DNA of 64,000 bases from Weeksellaceae bacterium (lineage in GTDB: Bacteria > Bacteroidota > Bacteroidia > Flavobacteriales > Weeksellaceae): the NCBI GenBank assembly GCA_949788275.1, contig OX460916.1:372001-436000 (forward strand). The letters run 5' to 3'. Positions within the stretch are counted from its first letter, which is position 1; each line of letters opens with the position of its first letter. Of this stretch, positions 43,851 through 52,558 are shown piece by piece. Made by a program: the position numbers and the translations under genes. The notes under the pieces were generated by a model. It was given only the letters and a program-made list of their open reading frames with translations. It did not search any database and was not told the origin of the DNA.

Positions 43851-45053
43851 ATGTTAGTATTATCAGATAAATCGCTTCAAATGCCTGCTTCACCTATTAG
43901 AAAGCTGGTACCTTATGCCGATGCAACGAAAGCAAAAGGAATAAAAGTTCACCATTTAAATATTGGTCAACCCGATATTGCTTCACCTCGAGCTGTCTTA
44001 GATGGCCTAAAGAATTTTCCGCTGGATATCTTATCCTACACCCATTCGGAAGGTACCTTAGCTTACAGACAAGCGTTGGCTGATTATTTTACCAACCGTG
44101 GTATTGAATTAAACCCTGACCATTTTATAGCCACCATCGGTGGGTCGGAAGCTTTGTTATTCATCTTTGGTATTATTGCAAACCCAGGGGATGAGGTGAT
44201 TATTCCAGAACCGTTTTACGCGAATTACAATGGGTTTACTTGCGAGAACGATGTCAATATCGTTCCTGTTCCTTCAACCATTGAGAATAATTTCGGTTTG
44301 CCTTCGATTGAAGAATTTGCAAAGCGCATTACCGATAAAACCCGTGCTATCTTAATCTGTAATCCAGGGAACCCGACCGGGTATGTGTATTCGAAAGAAG
44401 AGTTGAATCAATTAAAAGAATTGGTTTTAAAGCACGATATCTACTTAATCGCCGATGAAGTGTATGCCGAATATTTATATACCGAAGAAGAGTTTACATC
44501 GATTTTAAGCTTTCCTGAATTAAAAAATAACGCCATTGTTATCGATTCAGAATCGAAACGATTTAGCCTTTGTGGTGCTCGTTGTGGTGCATTAATTACC
44601 CGTAACGAAGAATTTCTGAAAGTAGCGATGCGTTTTGCACAAGCTCGTTTAAGCCCCGTAGAAACTTCGCAATATGTTGCAACATTAGCCCATCAAAATC
44701 CAGGGACTTATTTTGCAGACTGTCGTAAAGAATACCTAAAACGCCGCGATGTCCTTGTTCAAGGTTTGCAACAAATTCCCGGAGTTATTTGCCCAAATCC
44801 AAAAGGCGCTTTTTATTGCATGGTGGAACTTCCTGTGGATAATGCAGAAAAGTTTGCCATATGGTTATTAGAAGATTTCTCAAGCAATGGGGAAACCGTG
44901 ATGTTAGCTCCAGGTGCTGGCTTCTATAGTACGCCGGGATCAGGTTTAAAGGAGGTCAGATTGGCTTATGTACTAAAAGAAGAAGATTTAGTTCGTTCTG
45001 TGGAGATTCTAAAAGAAGCTTTAGAGACTTACCCCGGAACTATCCGCTCATAA
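43851..45053 (+). CDS. PLP-dependent aminotransferase, class I/II
   Basis: A 400-aa fold-type I aminotransferase, closest in pattern to aspartate aminotransferases. It has NIGQPDIASP at the N-terminus, NPGNPTGYVYSKEEL, ADEVYAEYLY, and the PLP lysine in SESKRFSLCGARCG. The substrate-binding Arg is in the C-terminal VRLAYV. Which amino acid it uses is not clear. It is 11 nt upstream of murB. Confidence 0.9.
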   Translation: MLVLSDKSLQMPASPIRKLVPYADATKAKGIKVHHLNIGQPDIASPRAVLDGLKNFPLDILSYTHSEGTLAYRQALADYFTNRGIELNPDHFIATIGGSEALLFIFGIIANPGDEVIIPEPFYANYNGFTCENDVNIVPVPSTIENNFGLPSIEEFAKRITDKTRAILICNPGNPTGYVYSKEELNQLKELVLKHDIYLIADEVYAEYLYTEEEFTSILSFPELKNNAIVIDSESKRFSLCGARCGALITRNEEFLKVAMRFAQARLSPVETSQYVATLAHQNPGTYFADCRKEYLKRRDVLVQGLQQIPGVICPNPKGAFYCMVELPVDNAEKFAIWLLEDFSSNGETVMLAPGAGFYSTPGSGLKEVRLAYVLKEEDLVRSVEILKEALETYPGTIRS

Positions 45054-45064
45054 ATTGTCTGTCA

Positions 45065-46078
45065 ATGACTATTCAAGAACATTATTCGTTAAAGAAATAC
45101 AATACGTTTGGCGTAGAAGCTTTCGCAGATTATTTTGTGGAAGTCTCTACCTTCACGGAACTTAAAAAAGCCCTCTTATTTAGAAGACAACACGATTTAC
45201 CCATTCTTTTTATCGGAGGGGGGAGCAATATGTTGTTCGTAAATGATTTCAAAGGCTTAGCTTTAAAGTTAAACTTAAGCGGAATAGAAATCGTTCAAGA
45301 GACCGATGAGCATGTTTGGGTGAAAGCACAAGGCAGTGAGAACTGGCATGAATTTATTCAATGGACTCTATCCAAAGATTTTGGAGGATTAGAGAATTTA
45401 TCCCTTATTCCAGGAAACGTAGGAACAGCGCCTATCCAAAATATCGGTGCCTATGGAATTGAAGCAAAAGATAGCATTACCGAGGTACAAGCACTGGCAT
45501 TAGACACAGGCGATGAACGGCTATTTTCAAATGAAGAATGCGAGTTTTCTTACCGGGAATCGGTCTTTAAAAACAACTATAAAGGCGACTATGTAATTGT
45601 TGCGGTAACGTTTAAACTCACTAAACACACCCATGTTTTGCATTTAGATTATGGTGCTATTCGTCAAGAATTAGGAGCGAATACGACCCCAACGATTCAG
45701 CAAATTAGTGAAGCGGTTATTCGTATTCGTCAATCTAAATTACCGGATCCTGCTAAAATTGGGAATTCAGGTAGTTTTTTTAAAAACCCTATTGTGGATG
45801 TGAAAGCCTTTGAGAAAATTTATGCACTTCATCCGACCATGGCACATTATCCAATGGGTGATCATGTGAAAATTGCAGCTGGTTGGCTTATTGAGCAAGC
45901 TGGTTGGAAAGGTAAGCGATTTGGCGATGCAGGCGTTCACGATAAACAAGCTTTAGTGTTGGTGAATCATGGTGGGGCAACAGGCCGTGAAATCTATGAT
46001 CTTTCTGAAAACATTATCGCCGATATCTATGCCAAATTTGGTGTTCGTATTGAACGAGAAGTGAATATGATTCTATAA
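45065..46078 (+). CDS. murB: UDP-N-acetylenolpyruvoylglucosamine reductase
   Basis: MurB reduces UDP-GlcNAc-enolpyruvate to UDP-MurNAc for peptidoglycan. The 337-aa, type I enzyme has the FAD loop ILFIGGGSNMLF, the LSLIPGNVGTAPIQNIGAYG block, the active-site Ser in IGNSGSFFKNP, and the C-terminal LIEQAGWKGKRFGDAGVH. It follows the aminotransferase in one transcript and ends at a terminator. Confidence 0.96.
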   Translation: MTIQEHYSLKKYNTFGVEAFADYFVEVSTFTELKKALLFRRQHDLPILFIGGGSNMLFVNDFKGLALKLNLSGIEIVQETDEHVWVKAQGSENWHEFIQWTLSKDFGGLENLSLIPGNVGTAPIQNIGAYGIEAKDSITEVQALALDTGDERLFSNEECEFSYRESVFKNNYKGDYVIVAVTFKLTKHTHVLHLDYGAIRQELGANTTPTIQQISEAVIRIRQSKLPDPAKIGNSGSFFKNPIVDVKAFEKIYALHPTMAHYPMGDHVKIAAGWLIEQAGWKGKRFGDAGVHDKQALVLVNHGGATGREIYDLSENIIADIYAKFGVRIEREVNMIL

Positions 46079-46112
46079 AACAAGATACCATTATATACTC
46101 TATTTTTAAGAT

Positions 46113-46139
46113 AGGGCGGCTTTTTAGTCGCCCTTTTTT
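46113..46139 (+). terminator. murB terminator
   Basis: Stem AGGGCGGCT/AGTCGCCCT with one G-T wobble, four-T loop and T-run. Confidence 0.85.
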
Positions 46140-46151
46140 ATTCCTTTATAC

Positions 46152-46216
46152 GGAGTTAACACAACCTCGAGGCGTTTAATGTTTTCTTAAAGAAATGTTA
46201 AGGTTCTGCTAACTCC
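46152..46216. repeat. Long imperfect inverted repeat before the TonB receptor
   Basis: Outer arms GGAGTTA (46152-46158)/TAACTCC (46210-46216) and inner arms AACCT (46163-46167)/AGGTT (46201-46205). It encloses the 11-bp-period TTAA repeats. It lies upstream of the likely promoter, so it would act as DNA, not as RNA. Confidence 0.5.
46176..46214 (+). promoter_or_regulatory. Candidate Pho box: four units at 11-bp period
   Basis: TTAA occurs at 46176, 46187 and 46198 and CTAA at 46209, exactly 11 bp apart; units read TTAATG, TTAAAG, TTAAGG, CTAACT. Response regulators of the PhoB/PhoP type bind such 11-bp direct repeats. The minus-7 box is about 20 bp further down. The regulated genes (TonB receptor and glycerophosphodiesterase) suit phosphate starvation. 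No regulator gene is in the window. Confidence 0.5.
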
Positions 46217-46234
46217 TTTGCCAAGAGATCCCTC

Positions 46235-46242
46235 TATTTTTG
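46235..46242 (+). promoter_or_regulatory. Minus-7 box TATTTTTG for the TonB receptor
   Basis: Consensus-type box 17 nt before the ATG at 46260. Confidence 0.55.
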
Positions 46243-46259
46243 ATCAAAATTAAAACACA

Positions 46260-49200
46260 ATGATCAATTTACGTCTCTTACAAACTACGACAGTGCTCTG
46301 TTTAACAATGGCTGCTATGCAAGTAAATGCACAAGGTGTATTGGCCGGAGTAGCTGGGAAAATAACCGATGAAAATGGTTTTGGAATTGCACAAGCCGAA
46401 ATCATTTTAAAGAATGAATCGACCGGATTTACAACCACAGGTAAAACAAATGAAGCGGGTGATTATGCCTTTAAGCAATTGCCTTTGGGAGGACCTTATT
46501 CTGTACGCATTATAACGGATGAATTCGGTGAAGAACTTTTAACGGGCTATATGCTTAGCCAAGGAGATTTGGTGTGGGTGCCTTTTCAATTTAAAACAAC
46601 CGATACAGCTCTACAAGAAGTGGTGGTGAATGGTCGATCGCTAAAGTCGACGATAAAATCGGCTGGAGCATCAACGGCCGTAACGGAAAAGGATTTAAAA
46701 ACCTTGCCTGTGAATGGCCGAAACTTCACATCGTTAATGGATTTATCGCCTTTGAGTAACGGACAGAGCATTGGCGGACAATTGGCTTCTTCGGTCGATT
46801 ATACCATTGATGGAATGTCGAATAAAGGATCAATATCGGGGGGTGCTACTTCCGCAGCTTATTCCATCTCCATGGAAGCGATTCGTGAATTTAAAGTCGT
46901 GACCAATGAATACGATGTAACCAATGGCCGTGCAGGAGGAGGAACCATTAGTACAGTTACAAAATCGGGAACGAATAAATTCGCTGGGAGTGCTTTCTTG
47001 TTTGGAAGGGCTGATTGGTTATCGAGCCCAAACGATATTAAAGGAAACCGACGAAAAGACGAATTTTCAACTTACCAATATGGCTTTTCTTTTTCAGGGC
47101 CTATTAAGAAAGATAAAGCTCATTTTTTTGTTGCCTGGGACCGACAATCGGATGCTCGCCCACTTTATATTGCTAACATCAATGGACCCGATGATGAAGC
47201 TGATTACAAAGTAACCCAATCAACGTTAAACGAATTTTTGTCTATAGCCCGAGATCAATACGGTGTCGCTCAAAGCGATCAATTTGGATCTTTCGATAAA
47301 AAGAAAGAAACCGATGCGGTATTTGCACGAATCGATTGGCAGATTAACCCCAAGAATTTATTAACTATTCGCAATAATTTTATTTACGAAAAACAAGACC
47401 AGGCGGAAGGTGATAATACAGCGATCAATTTATACGAAGTCTATAATAACCGTAAAAAATTAAACAACAGTTTAATGGCTTCCCTACGAACGGATATTTC
47501 TTCGCGCTTAATTAACGAATTAAAAGTACAATACTTTATGGAAAATGAAGATGTTTTGGCCAATACACAATTGCCAAAAGCATCTATTCCTAGAGCTATT
47601 GTGAAAAACGTTTCTTCGGAAGTTGAAGGAAAAAAACCTTACTTAACGTCTATCCAATTAGGTGGGCAACGGTATACACCCGAATGGTTTAAAGGCGATG
47701 TGTTTCAGATTGTGGATAATGTGTATTTAACAACAGAGAAAGCAAAATATACCTTTGGAGCCGATTTGTCCTATTACCGCATGCACGATCTTTATGGTAG
47801 CGAAATGAATGGGCGTTTTTATTTTACTGGAATGGAAAACTTCAGGCAGATGAGGCCCGATAGTTATGCCCGTGAAATTACCATGGTCGATGATGCATCA
47901 ACGGTTATTAACCAATTAAGTACGGCTGTTTATGGACAGATGGAGACGAGTTTAGCACCCGGACTAGATGGTTTAATCGGTTTACGAATAGAGAATGTTC
48001 ACTACATGGATCGTGCGAATTACAATGAGGTAGCCGATAAACAACTGGGGGTACGAACGGATGAGAAAATTAGTACATGGCAAATTCAACCCCGTTTTCA
48101 ATTGACATGGGATGTGGGTGAGAGACGAACCGATTATATTAAATTGGGGGGAGGAATCTTCGGCTCATCGTTGAACCCGTATTCAATGATTAATAATATG
48201 CTGTTTGATGGGACCAAGGTGGCTTCTGTCAATATTGAAGGAGATTTAGCGCCAACGCCTAATTTCCCAGGTTACCGGGATAATCCTTTATCAGCTCCAG
48301 GGCGTGAATTATTCGATATTCCGGGTGTAGAAAAATTAATCACCATTAATGCCAACAGCAAAGATGCCAAGGTTCCTTTGGTGTATAAATTAAGTGCATC
48401 GTACAACCATTTTTTTAACGATCGACTGAAAGTAGGGATTACTGCTTATGCCAATTGGGCCAGAAATAATTATATGTATGTGGACCGCAATATGGTCGAT
48501 GAGCCTTTTTTTAGAATTAAAGATGAAGGAAATCGGGGGGTCTATGTTCCGTCGAATGCCATCAATACCAAGAACGGTTATGCCAACTGGGCCAATGGTC
48601 GAAAAACAAACGATTTAGGCCGGGTATTAGAATTGGTGAGTGAAGGAAAGAAAGATCAATATGCTATTGTTGTAGATGGGACCTATCGCTATTACAAAGA
48701 AGGGCAAATTTCGGTTTCGTATACCTGGAACGACTCCAAGGATAATACATCATACAATGGGAATGTAGCCAATTCGGCAACGTTATCGCTTATGGTGCCT
48801 CAAGACCCGAGAGATTTAAGCCAGATGAGTTATTCAGACACGCATTTTACGCATAAAGTCGTGGTGTATGGATCAACACCAAGTTTTTGGGGAATAACGG
48901 CGGGTGTACGTTTCTCAGGTATCGGAGGAACGCGCTATTCTTTAGCCGTGAATGGGAATGTAAATGGGGATTTTGTAGACTCCAATGATCTAGCATTTAT
49001 TTACGATCCCAATGACGCCAAGACGCCGCAGTATTTACGGGATGGAATAACGGCTATTTTAAATAATCCGGATGTCGAAAAATCGACCAAAGAATACATT
49101 CGAAAAAGCTTTGGCAAAATAGCCGAAAGAAATGGGGGGGTAAATCCTTTCAATGGCTATTTTGATCTTCGATTGGCGAAAGCATTGAAGATTATCGATA

Positions 49201-49421
49201 AACAGCAGATTGAATTATCGGTTGATATTTTTAATGTCGCTAATTTATTGAACAAAGAGTGGGGAACTGGTCCACGTTTAGGCAAACAAAATATCTATAC
49301 CGTGAAGTCATTTGATAAAGAAGAGGAGCGTTTTGTATACGATGTAAATCAGAACGCAGGTAAAACCGCTTTTTCACGAACACCTTATCAGATACAATTA
49401 GGGTTACGTTATAGCTTTTAA
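46260..49421 (+). CDS. Oar-like TonB-dependent outer-membrane receptor
   Basis: A 1053-aa protein with a signal peptide ending VNA-Q (about residue 24), a carboxypeptidase-regulatory-like beta-sandwich (GKITDENGFGIAQAEIILKN to about residue 110), a plug domain (KTLPVNGRNFTSLMDLSPLS, about 120-240), and a beta-barrel ending GLRYSF. The Oar group transports unknown ligands by proton-motive force via TonB. The next gene, 9 nt downstream, is a secreted glycerophosphodiesterase, which suggests a phosphodiester or its product as ligand. This is inference. Confidence 0.92.
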   Translation: MINLRLLQTTTVLCLTMAAMQVNAQGVLAGVAGKITDENGFGIAQAEIILKNESTGFTTTGKTNEAGDYAFKQLPLGGPYSVRIITDEFGEELLTGYMLSQGDLVWVPFQFKTTDTALQEVVVNGRSLKSTIKSAGASTAVTEKDLKTLPVNGRNFTSLMDLSPLSNGQSIGGQLASSVDYTIDGMSNKGSISGGATSAAYSISMEAIREFKVVTNEYDVTNGRAGGGTISTVTKSGTNKFAGSAFLFGRADWLSSPNDIKGNRRKDEFSTYQYGFSFSGPIKKDKAHFFVAWDRQSDARPLYIANINGPDDEADYKVTQSTLNEFLSIARDQYGVAQSDQFGSFDKKKETDAVFARIDWQINPKNLLTIRNNFIYEKQDQAEGDNTAINLYEVYNNRKKLNNSLMASLRTDISSRLINELKVQYFMENEDVLANTQLPKASIPRAIVKNVSSEVEGKKPYLTSIQLGGQRYTPEWFKGDVFQIVDNVYLTTEKAKYTFGADLSYYRMHDLYGSEMNGRFYFTGMENFRQMRPDSYAREITMVDDASTVINQLSTAVYGQMETSLAPGLDGLIGLRIENVHYMDRANYNEVADKQLGVRTDEKISTWQIQPRFQLTWDVGERRTDYIKLGGGIFGSSLNPYSMINNMLFDGTKVASVNIEGDLAPTPNFPGYRDNPLSAPGRELFDIPGVEKLITINANSKDAKVPLVYKLSASYNHFFNDRLKVGITAYANWARNNYMYVDRNMVDEPFFRIKDEGNRGVYVPSNAINTKNGYANWANGRKTNDLGRVLELVSEGKKDQYAIVVDGTYRYYKEGQISVSYTWNDSKDNTSYNGNVANSATLSLMVPQDPRDLSQMSYSDTHFTHKVVVYGSTPSFWGITAGVRFSGIGGTRYSLAVNGNVNGDFVDSNDLAFIYDPNDAKTPQYLRDGITAILNNPDVEKSTKEYIRKSFGKIAERNGGVNPFNGYFDLRLAKALKIIDKQQIELSVDIFNVANLLNKEWGTGPRLGKQNIYTVKSFDKEEERFVYDVNQNAGKTAFSRTPYQIQLGLRYSF

Positions 49422-49430
49422 ATTTTGGTT

Positions 49431-50297
49431 ATGATGAAAATGAAACAAATGTTGGTCGTTTGCTATTGTTTAGTTCAGACGGGTGCGATGGCCCAGCAAA
49501 AACACCATGTGCCTATTCATAACTTTACTGAATTGAAATCTTTTTTTAAGTACGACCCCATGAAATCGGTTATTATATCGGGTCACCGCGGTGGAATTGT
49601 AGCGGGATTTCCGGAAAATAGCCTGGAAGCATTTGAGCATACCCTCGGTTTTATGCCCTCTTTTTTTGAGATTGATCCGCAATTGACCAAAGATTCGGTC
49701 TTGGTTTTAATGCACGATAAGACGTTAGATAGAACGACTACGATGACGGGGTATGTTAAGGATTATACCTATGCTGAATTGAGTAAGGCAAGATTAAAGG
49801 ATAAAGATGGAAAACAAACGATGTATACCATACCAACACTGAAAGAAGCGTTGGATTGGGGAAAAGGGAAAACCATTTTTAACTTAGATAATAAAAATGT
49901 GCCTTGGGCCCATTACGTTCAATTGATACAACGCGAAAAATATCCGCATATAGCCATCAGTGTGCGTTCTAAAGAAGAATTGGACTATTATTATAAACAC
50001 CTCGATGAAGTGATGTTTGTGATGCCTATTCCGACGATGAAGGAATTGGCGATTTTTGAATCGACCAACGTCCCTTTTGATCGCTTAGTGGCTTATGTGG
50101 GACCATCTTTAAAACCAGAATTGGAATCGATGTATCGGTATTTACGGAGTAAAGGCGTGATGATTTTTGTTGCGATCGCACCGACACTCGATCGGGTTCA
50201 GCCTGCGCTTAACCAAGCAAAAGGATATATCGACTTATTGAAACAAAAGCCCGATATTATAGAAACCGATTACCCGATTAACTTTCTTCCTAATTAA
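49431..50297 (+). CDS. Secreted glycerophosphodiester phosphodiesterase
   Basis: I start at the ATG at 49431 (288 aa); a TTG 6 nt upstream is also possible. The signal peptide runs to about MAQQ. The GDPD motifs are present: ISGHRGG, ENSLEAFEH, EIDPQLTKDSVLVLMHDKTL (metal and catalytic Glu/His), and the C-terminal barrel strand PDIIETDYP. It releases glycerol-3-phosphate from deacylated phospholipids. The pairing with a TonB receptor and the upstream 11-bp repeats fits phosphorus scavenging. Confidence 0.92.
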   Translation: MMKMKQMLVVCYCLVQTGAMAQQKHHVPIHNFTELKSFFKYDPMKSVIISGHRGGIVAGFPENSLEAFEHTLGFMPSFFEIDPQLTKDSVLVLMHDKTLDRTTTMTGYVKDYTYAELSKARLKDKDGKQTMYTIPTLKEALDWGKGKTIFNLDNKNVPWAHYVQLIQREKYPHIAISVRSKEELDYYYKHLDEVMFVMPIPTMKELAIFESTNVPFDRLVAYVGPSLKPELESMYRYLRSKGVMIFVAIAPTLDRVQPALNQAKGYIDLLKQKPDIIETDYPINFLPN

Positions 50298-50304
50298 TAG
50301 TTGC

Positions 50305-50335
50305 AAAAGGCCGATAATTTTATCGGCCTTTTTAT
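50305..50335 (+). terminator. Terminator of the TonB receptor operon
   Basis: 12-bp stem AAAAGGCCGATA/TATCGGCCTTTT with ATTT loop and T-rich end. Confidence 0.9.
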
Positions 50336-50425
50336 TGTTCCATATGCGTGTAAGAATTGATTTTACAAGAAGGCTTTACTGAGTCAAAATAAGTGGTTGA
50401 ATTTCTTAAATGCCTGATTTTTAAT

Positions 50426-50433
50426 TAAATTTG
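50426..50433 (+). promoter_or_regulatory. Minus-7 box TAAATTTG for the methyltransferase gene
   Basis: Matches TAnnTTTG, about 30 nt before the ATG at 50465. Confidence 0.5.
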
Positions 50434-50464
50434 TGCCCATTTTAATAACCTAACCAACAACTGA

Positions 50465-51250
50465 ATGATTAAATCAATGCTAATTAACTTTAGGGGATAC
50501 GCTGTACGACCCCAATTATACCCTGAATTAGGAAGAAAAATATACAAGAATATTTTTGAAAGAGATAATGTTTTCTTGGGGAAAGATATTGCACGACAAT
50601 GGTGTGTAGAAAGAGCTATTCCTATGGAGAAGGCCCTTATTCAGTTAACTGGAAAAAATTTTTCCTTTGAGGAAACCTATCCTTTATTGATGAGTGAAGC
50701 CACTGAAATTCAAGAAAATTGCCCTGTAGAAATGGAAGGAAGGTGTGCTTTGGATCTAATTTACGGTTTATGTGAGTTTACAAAGGCGACAAAAGTAATT
50801 GAGACTGGCGTAGCGTATGGATGGAGTTCTTTGGCTGCATTACAGTCTTTACAAAAAAGAGGAGGAACTCTATACAGTTCAGATATGCCTTATGTATCTA
50901 GAAACAATGATCAATTTGTTGGATGTGTTATTCCTCCGAAACTTCGGCAGAGTTGGAAATTATTTCGTCAGGCCGATCGAGAGGCTTTACCGAAGATTTT
51001 TAAAGAACAAGATCGTTTTCAGCTTGTTCATTACGATAGTGATAAATCCTATAACGGAAGACTTTGGGCCTATGATGTACTGTGGAACAAATTAGAAACC
51101 AATGGGTATTTTATTAGCCATGAGATTGCGGAAAATGCAGGTTTTATGGATTGGGTGAAAAAAAATAATTTAATTCCGATAATTATTGAGCTGGAAGGAA
51201 AATACATTGGCGTGATAAAAAAGAATGCGCTATCGACGCATAAAGGCTGA
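50465..51250 (+). CDS. Class I SAM-dependent methyltransferase (Methyltransf_24-like)
   Basis: A 261-aa protein. The SAM-binding strand-loop is KVIETGVAYGWSSLAALQSL (about residue 108), followed by the acidic residue region LYSSDMPY and the LVHYDSDKSYNGRLWAYDVL block that resembles the acceptor-metal site of O-methyltransferases of sugar or antibiotic pathways. It has a promoter of its own and no related neighbours. The acceptor is unknown. Its base composition is lower in G+C than adjacent genes, so transfer is possible. Confidence 0.82.
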   Translation: MIKSMLINFRGYAVRPQLYPELGRKIYKNIFERDNVFLGKDIARQWCVERAIPMEKALIQLTGKNFSFEETYPLLMSEATEIQENCPVEMEGRCALDLIYGLCEFTKATKVIETGVAYGWSSLAALQSLQKRGGTLYSSDMPYVSRNNDQFVGCVIPPKLRQSWKLFRQADREALPKIFKEQDRFQLVHYDSDKSYNGRLWAYDVLWNKLETNGYFISHEIAENAGFMDWVKKNNLIPIIIELEGKYIGVIKKNALSTHKG

Positions 51251-51387
51251 TATGAATGTTGCGCATAGGGTCTACGAAATAGCCAAGGAGTTCCTTGGCT
51301 ATTTTTATAGGGGCGTTTTATGATTGCGTAAAATAAATGGTTTGGGATCAATCGTCTTCATCCGTTTTACATCCATGAAGTGCGTAT

Positions 51388-51434
51388 CCCCTTGCGTTAT
51401 TAATGTTCTTTTAGAACATTGATAACGCAAGGGG
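51388..51434. repeat. Large hairpin attached to repeat D
   Basis: Arms CCCCTTGCGTTAT and ATAACGCAAGGGG (13 bp) plus AATGTTCT/AGAACATT (8 bp) with one mismatch between, and a TTT loop. It abuts the 3' end of repeat D and forms its outermost stem. It also follows the methyltransferase gene by about 140 bp. No T-run. Confidence 0.8.
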
Positions 51435-51437
51435 TCT

Positions 51438-51549
51438 GCAGCAGGGATTGCAGCGGTATCCTTTGCTGGGCCTAGGATGTTCTTTTGGAATCGTTATTTC
51501 CATGGCCCAGCAAAGATTTAGCGTAAAGCCCGGCGCGCAGCGGCTGCCC
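51438..51549 (-). repeat. Dispersed intergenic hairpin repeat, copy D
   Basis: On the minus strand it reads GGGCAGCCGCTGCGCGCCGG, CTTTACGCTAAAT, central arms CTTTGCTGGGCC (51515-51504) and GGCCCAGCAAAG (51472-51461), then ATACCGCTGCAATCCCTGCTGC. It lies between the methyltransferase and the BtuF-like gene, whose 3' end it meets. Confidence 0.85.
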
Positions 51550-51574
51550 AAAAAACGAGTAACATGCTCCTTTA

Positions 51575-52369
51575 CTACTGGTTGTAATGGGTCATAATGG
51601 TTTCTAGTTGGGCTAAACCGTCGGTTAGAGCGGCTGGACCTGGTTGTAGAATGAATTCCGATTTTATTTCGTGCAATTGGTTGGTTTGAACGGCTTTAAT
51701 TTCACTGAAATTCGGGCGATTTCGGACCGTTTCGGGTTTAAACATTTTTCCGCACCATGAGCCGATGATGATGTCGGGATTGCGTTCGACTACTTGTTCG
51801 GGAAGTAAAATACGGTCTTTGGCTAGAAATCGGCCTTTCATTTCGGGGAAGATGAGTTCGCCCCCTGCAATTTCGATGAGTTCGTTGACCCAAGTTACCC
51901 CAGCCATAATGGGGTCGTACCATTCTTCGAAGAAGACGCGTGGTTTTTGAGGGAATGATTCGGCTCGTTTTTGAGCTTGCTGTATATTGGTTTGATAGAC
52001 TGTGAGTAGTGCTTGGCCTTTGTCTTTTTCGCCGATAAGGGAGGTGAAGCGAAGAACAAAATCCAGTATGCCTTGTACGGTATAATGGTTGAAAATATAG
52101 ACTTCTATGCCGCGTCGAATCAGTTCGGCTGCGAGGTCGGCTTGCAGATCGGAATAACCAATGACTAAATCGGGTTGAAGGGCGATAATGGCATCGAATT
52201 TGGCGTCTAGAAATGTAGATACTTTGGGCTTTTCTTTTCGAGCAATAGGGGGGCGATAAGTAAAACCGCTAATGCCAACTAGCCTATGTTGTTCGCCTAT
52301 GGCGTAAAGAATTTCAGTTCCTTCTTCGGTTAAACAAACAATGCGTTGTGCATAAGTGGATCCGTACAT
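51575..52369 (-). CDS. BtuF-like substrate-binding protein without signal peptide
   Basis: A 264-aa protein of the helical-backbone metal/cobalamin receptor family. RIVCLTEEGTEILYAIGEQHRLVGISGF, then LQPDLVIGYSDL in lobe 1, a long helix, FFEEWYDPIMAGVTWVNELI and NPDIIIGSWCGK in lobe 2 follow the BtuF order. Unlike periplasmic BtuF the protein starts directly at the first strand (MYGSTYAQRIVCL), with no signal peptide or lipobox. No permease or ATPase of that system is adjacent. A cytoplasmic or unusually exported protein are both possible. Confidence 0.82.
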   Translation of the reverse strand: MYGSTYAQRIVCLTEEGTEILYAIGEQHRLVGISGFTYRPPIARKEKPKVSTFLDAKFDAIIALQPDLVIGYSDLQADLAAELIRRGIEVYIFNHYTVQGILDFVLRFTSLIGEKDKGQALLTVYQTNIQQAQKRAESFPQKPRVFFEEWYDPIMAGVTWVNELIEIAGGELIFPEMKGRFLAKDRILLPEQVVERNPDIIIGSWCGKMFKPETVRNRPNFSEIKAVQTNQLHEIKSEFILQPGPAALTDGLAQLETIMTHYNQ

Positions 52370-52490
52370 TTTTTGTTTTAAAAATAGGGAAGATTTTTTG
52401 AATGGATAGCCCCTAGGTGATAAATAACTGAAAAATAATTGGATTGGTAGTCTATACGGATTGTTGATTTGATTTTTAGAAAGATATATT

Positions 52491-52510
52491 GAAAAAGTTG
52501 TAACTTTTTC
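52491..52510. promoter_or_regulatory. Palindrome before the MacAB-type operon
   Basis: GAAAAAGTT-GT-AACTTTTTC, a 20-bp palindrome with 9-bp perfect arms, 48 bp before the first start codon. No T-run follows, so it is more like an operator than a terminator. Confidence 0.5.
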
Positions 52511-52558
52511 TAATAATTATCAACCTATAGAGTAACTTTAGTCAAATTTAAGCCATTC

